Shown here: piece by piece, positions 63,060-64,000 of the stretch
Numbering within the stretch: the stretch's first letter is position 1
Layout: the number at the start of each line of letters is the position of its first letter
DNA from: Echinococcus granulosus
Taxonomy: Eukaryota > Platyhelminthes > Cestoda > Cyclophyllidea > Taeniidae
Assembly (NCBI RefSeq): GCF_000524195.1
Contig: NW_020170407.1
Location: forward strand, 295,772-359,771
DNA length: 64,000 nt
Direction: 5' to 3'
The notes under the pieces: model-generated
Told to the model about the DNA's origin: nothing
Seen by the model: the letters and a program-made list of their open reading frames with translations, nothing else
Databases searched by the model: none
Position numbers and translations under genes: made by a program

Positions 63060-64000
63060 CTGTAATGCTTTTAACTTTGGCGTTTTATTACAACAAAATT
63101 TGTTCCACGAGAAGCTTTTCGGTCAAACTAGGAATCTCGAGTTTGTAAAGGTAAGGAACGAGTTACATCGAGTAAAAACTGCACTTATTTTTCAATACAG
63201 TCCCCTGTTGCCACGTCTATCCTTCTCGCATTTAATAATTACCTGGGAGGTTTCCAAAAAATTGCCAGCACGGCTGAACCATCCTGGGACAAACTAACTT
63301 TTCAGAATCGCCAACTTTCGAGCAAAATTGTGTTCTTCACGACTCTAGAAGGACTTATCACGTGGTAAGTTACTTAGTTTCAATCAGACGTTCGGGATCA
63401 GGAGGGAGTTTAATGTACACGAAAAATGGTCACAGGACTACCGAGACCCTCCGTGATAGATGAAAATACGGCCGGACGTATTTGAAACTCTTGTATCATT
63501 AAGATATCTTACTGCTGAATGACAGCATCTCATCACCAAACCTTGAGAGGCTTGAAGTGGCCTGTGCAAGTGGATGTTTGCATAGTGACACCATAGCCCT
63601 GTTTGATTAGCTAGGTGAATTCCTTGAGATATCAATATTGGTTCCATTCAAATGATTCGTTCTGAAATCTGTAGTGCCCATTTACGTCCAGCCACTCTCT
63701 AATTCGGCCTCATTTTAATGAATTAGTGAAGCGAGTGAGAGGATGTGACCACTGAAGATGGCGTGTTCAAAAAGAAATGGTAAAAGTTTGCCACCACACA
63801 GCAAAGTATACAAAATACATATGCATACATAAACAAGAAGCAAAGAACTCAGGCACTTTGAGGTTAAGCGCTCGTTGGTAATTGAGAACTCCGATTGAAT
63901 TCCTACCGAATTAAGTAAACAAATAAAATTAACGCCCTTCCAGATTATTAACAACCGAGGGAATCAAACTTGTCATGCAATTCAACCTACCACTGGCGTA
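63060..64000. other. No gene seen
   Basis: Short ORFs on both strands without support. May hold the 5' part or an intron of the minus-strand gene ending at 62908. Confidence 0.4.

Overview
This is a 64 kb window of nuclear DNA from a eukaryote, most likely a parasitic flatworm and probably a tapeworm. I infer this from several intron-bearing genes with animal-type orthologues, many introns of only 31-41 nt beside ordinary ones, tight head-to-head gene pairs, and a locus built like a flatworm micro-exon gene. Nothing bacterial, viral or CRISPR-like was seen. Exon models below were built by hand from splice signals, reading-frame phase and remembered family sequences; there was no transcript support.

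Layout. 1-1709 (+): the 3' end of an aminoacylase-1 gene (ACY1), followed by a second, diverged copy of its last exon. 1710-7000: no convincing gene, but a 257-bp foldback element at 5853-6109. 7151-7946 (+): an ARF-family GTPase pseudogene that keeps its introns. 8851-9970 (-): polyprenal reductase (SRD5A3), head to head with 10398-12338 (+), PSME3IP1/FAM192A. 14572-16156 (+): an RS-rich protein, followed 225 bp later by 16382-24360 (+), histone H3K36 methyltransferase SETD2. 27134-33021 (+): an 11-exon unrecognised type II membrane protein. 35278-42378 (-): a chain of about 20 tiny exons, all multiples of three and all phase 1-1. This is a candidate micro-exon gene and the most unusual thing in the window. 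44360-45097 (-): TRAPPC4, divergent from 45800-52059 (+), fatty acid amide hydrolase (FAAH). 52418-59328 (+): three unrecognised genes. 60405-62435 (-): mitochondrial citramalyl-CoA lyase (CLYBL). 62908-63059 (-): a lone terminal exon.

The recognised genes do not form a pathway. They are housekeeping functions: amino-acid deacylation, dolichol synthesis, chromatin marking, ER-Golgi trafficking, lipid-amide turnover and mitochondrial CoA-ester clean-up. The micro-exon locus sits in an AT-rich 11 kb stretch between TRAPPC4 and the membrane-protein gene. It looks like a fast-evolving, probably lineage-specific gene set among conserved neighbours.
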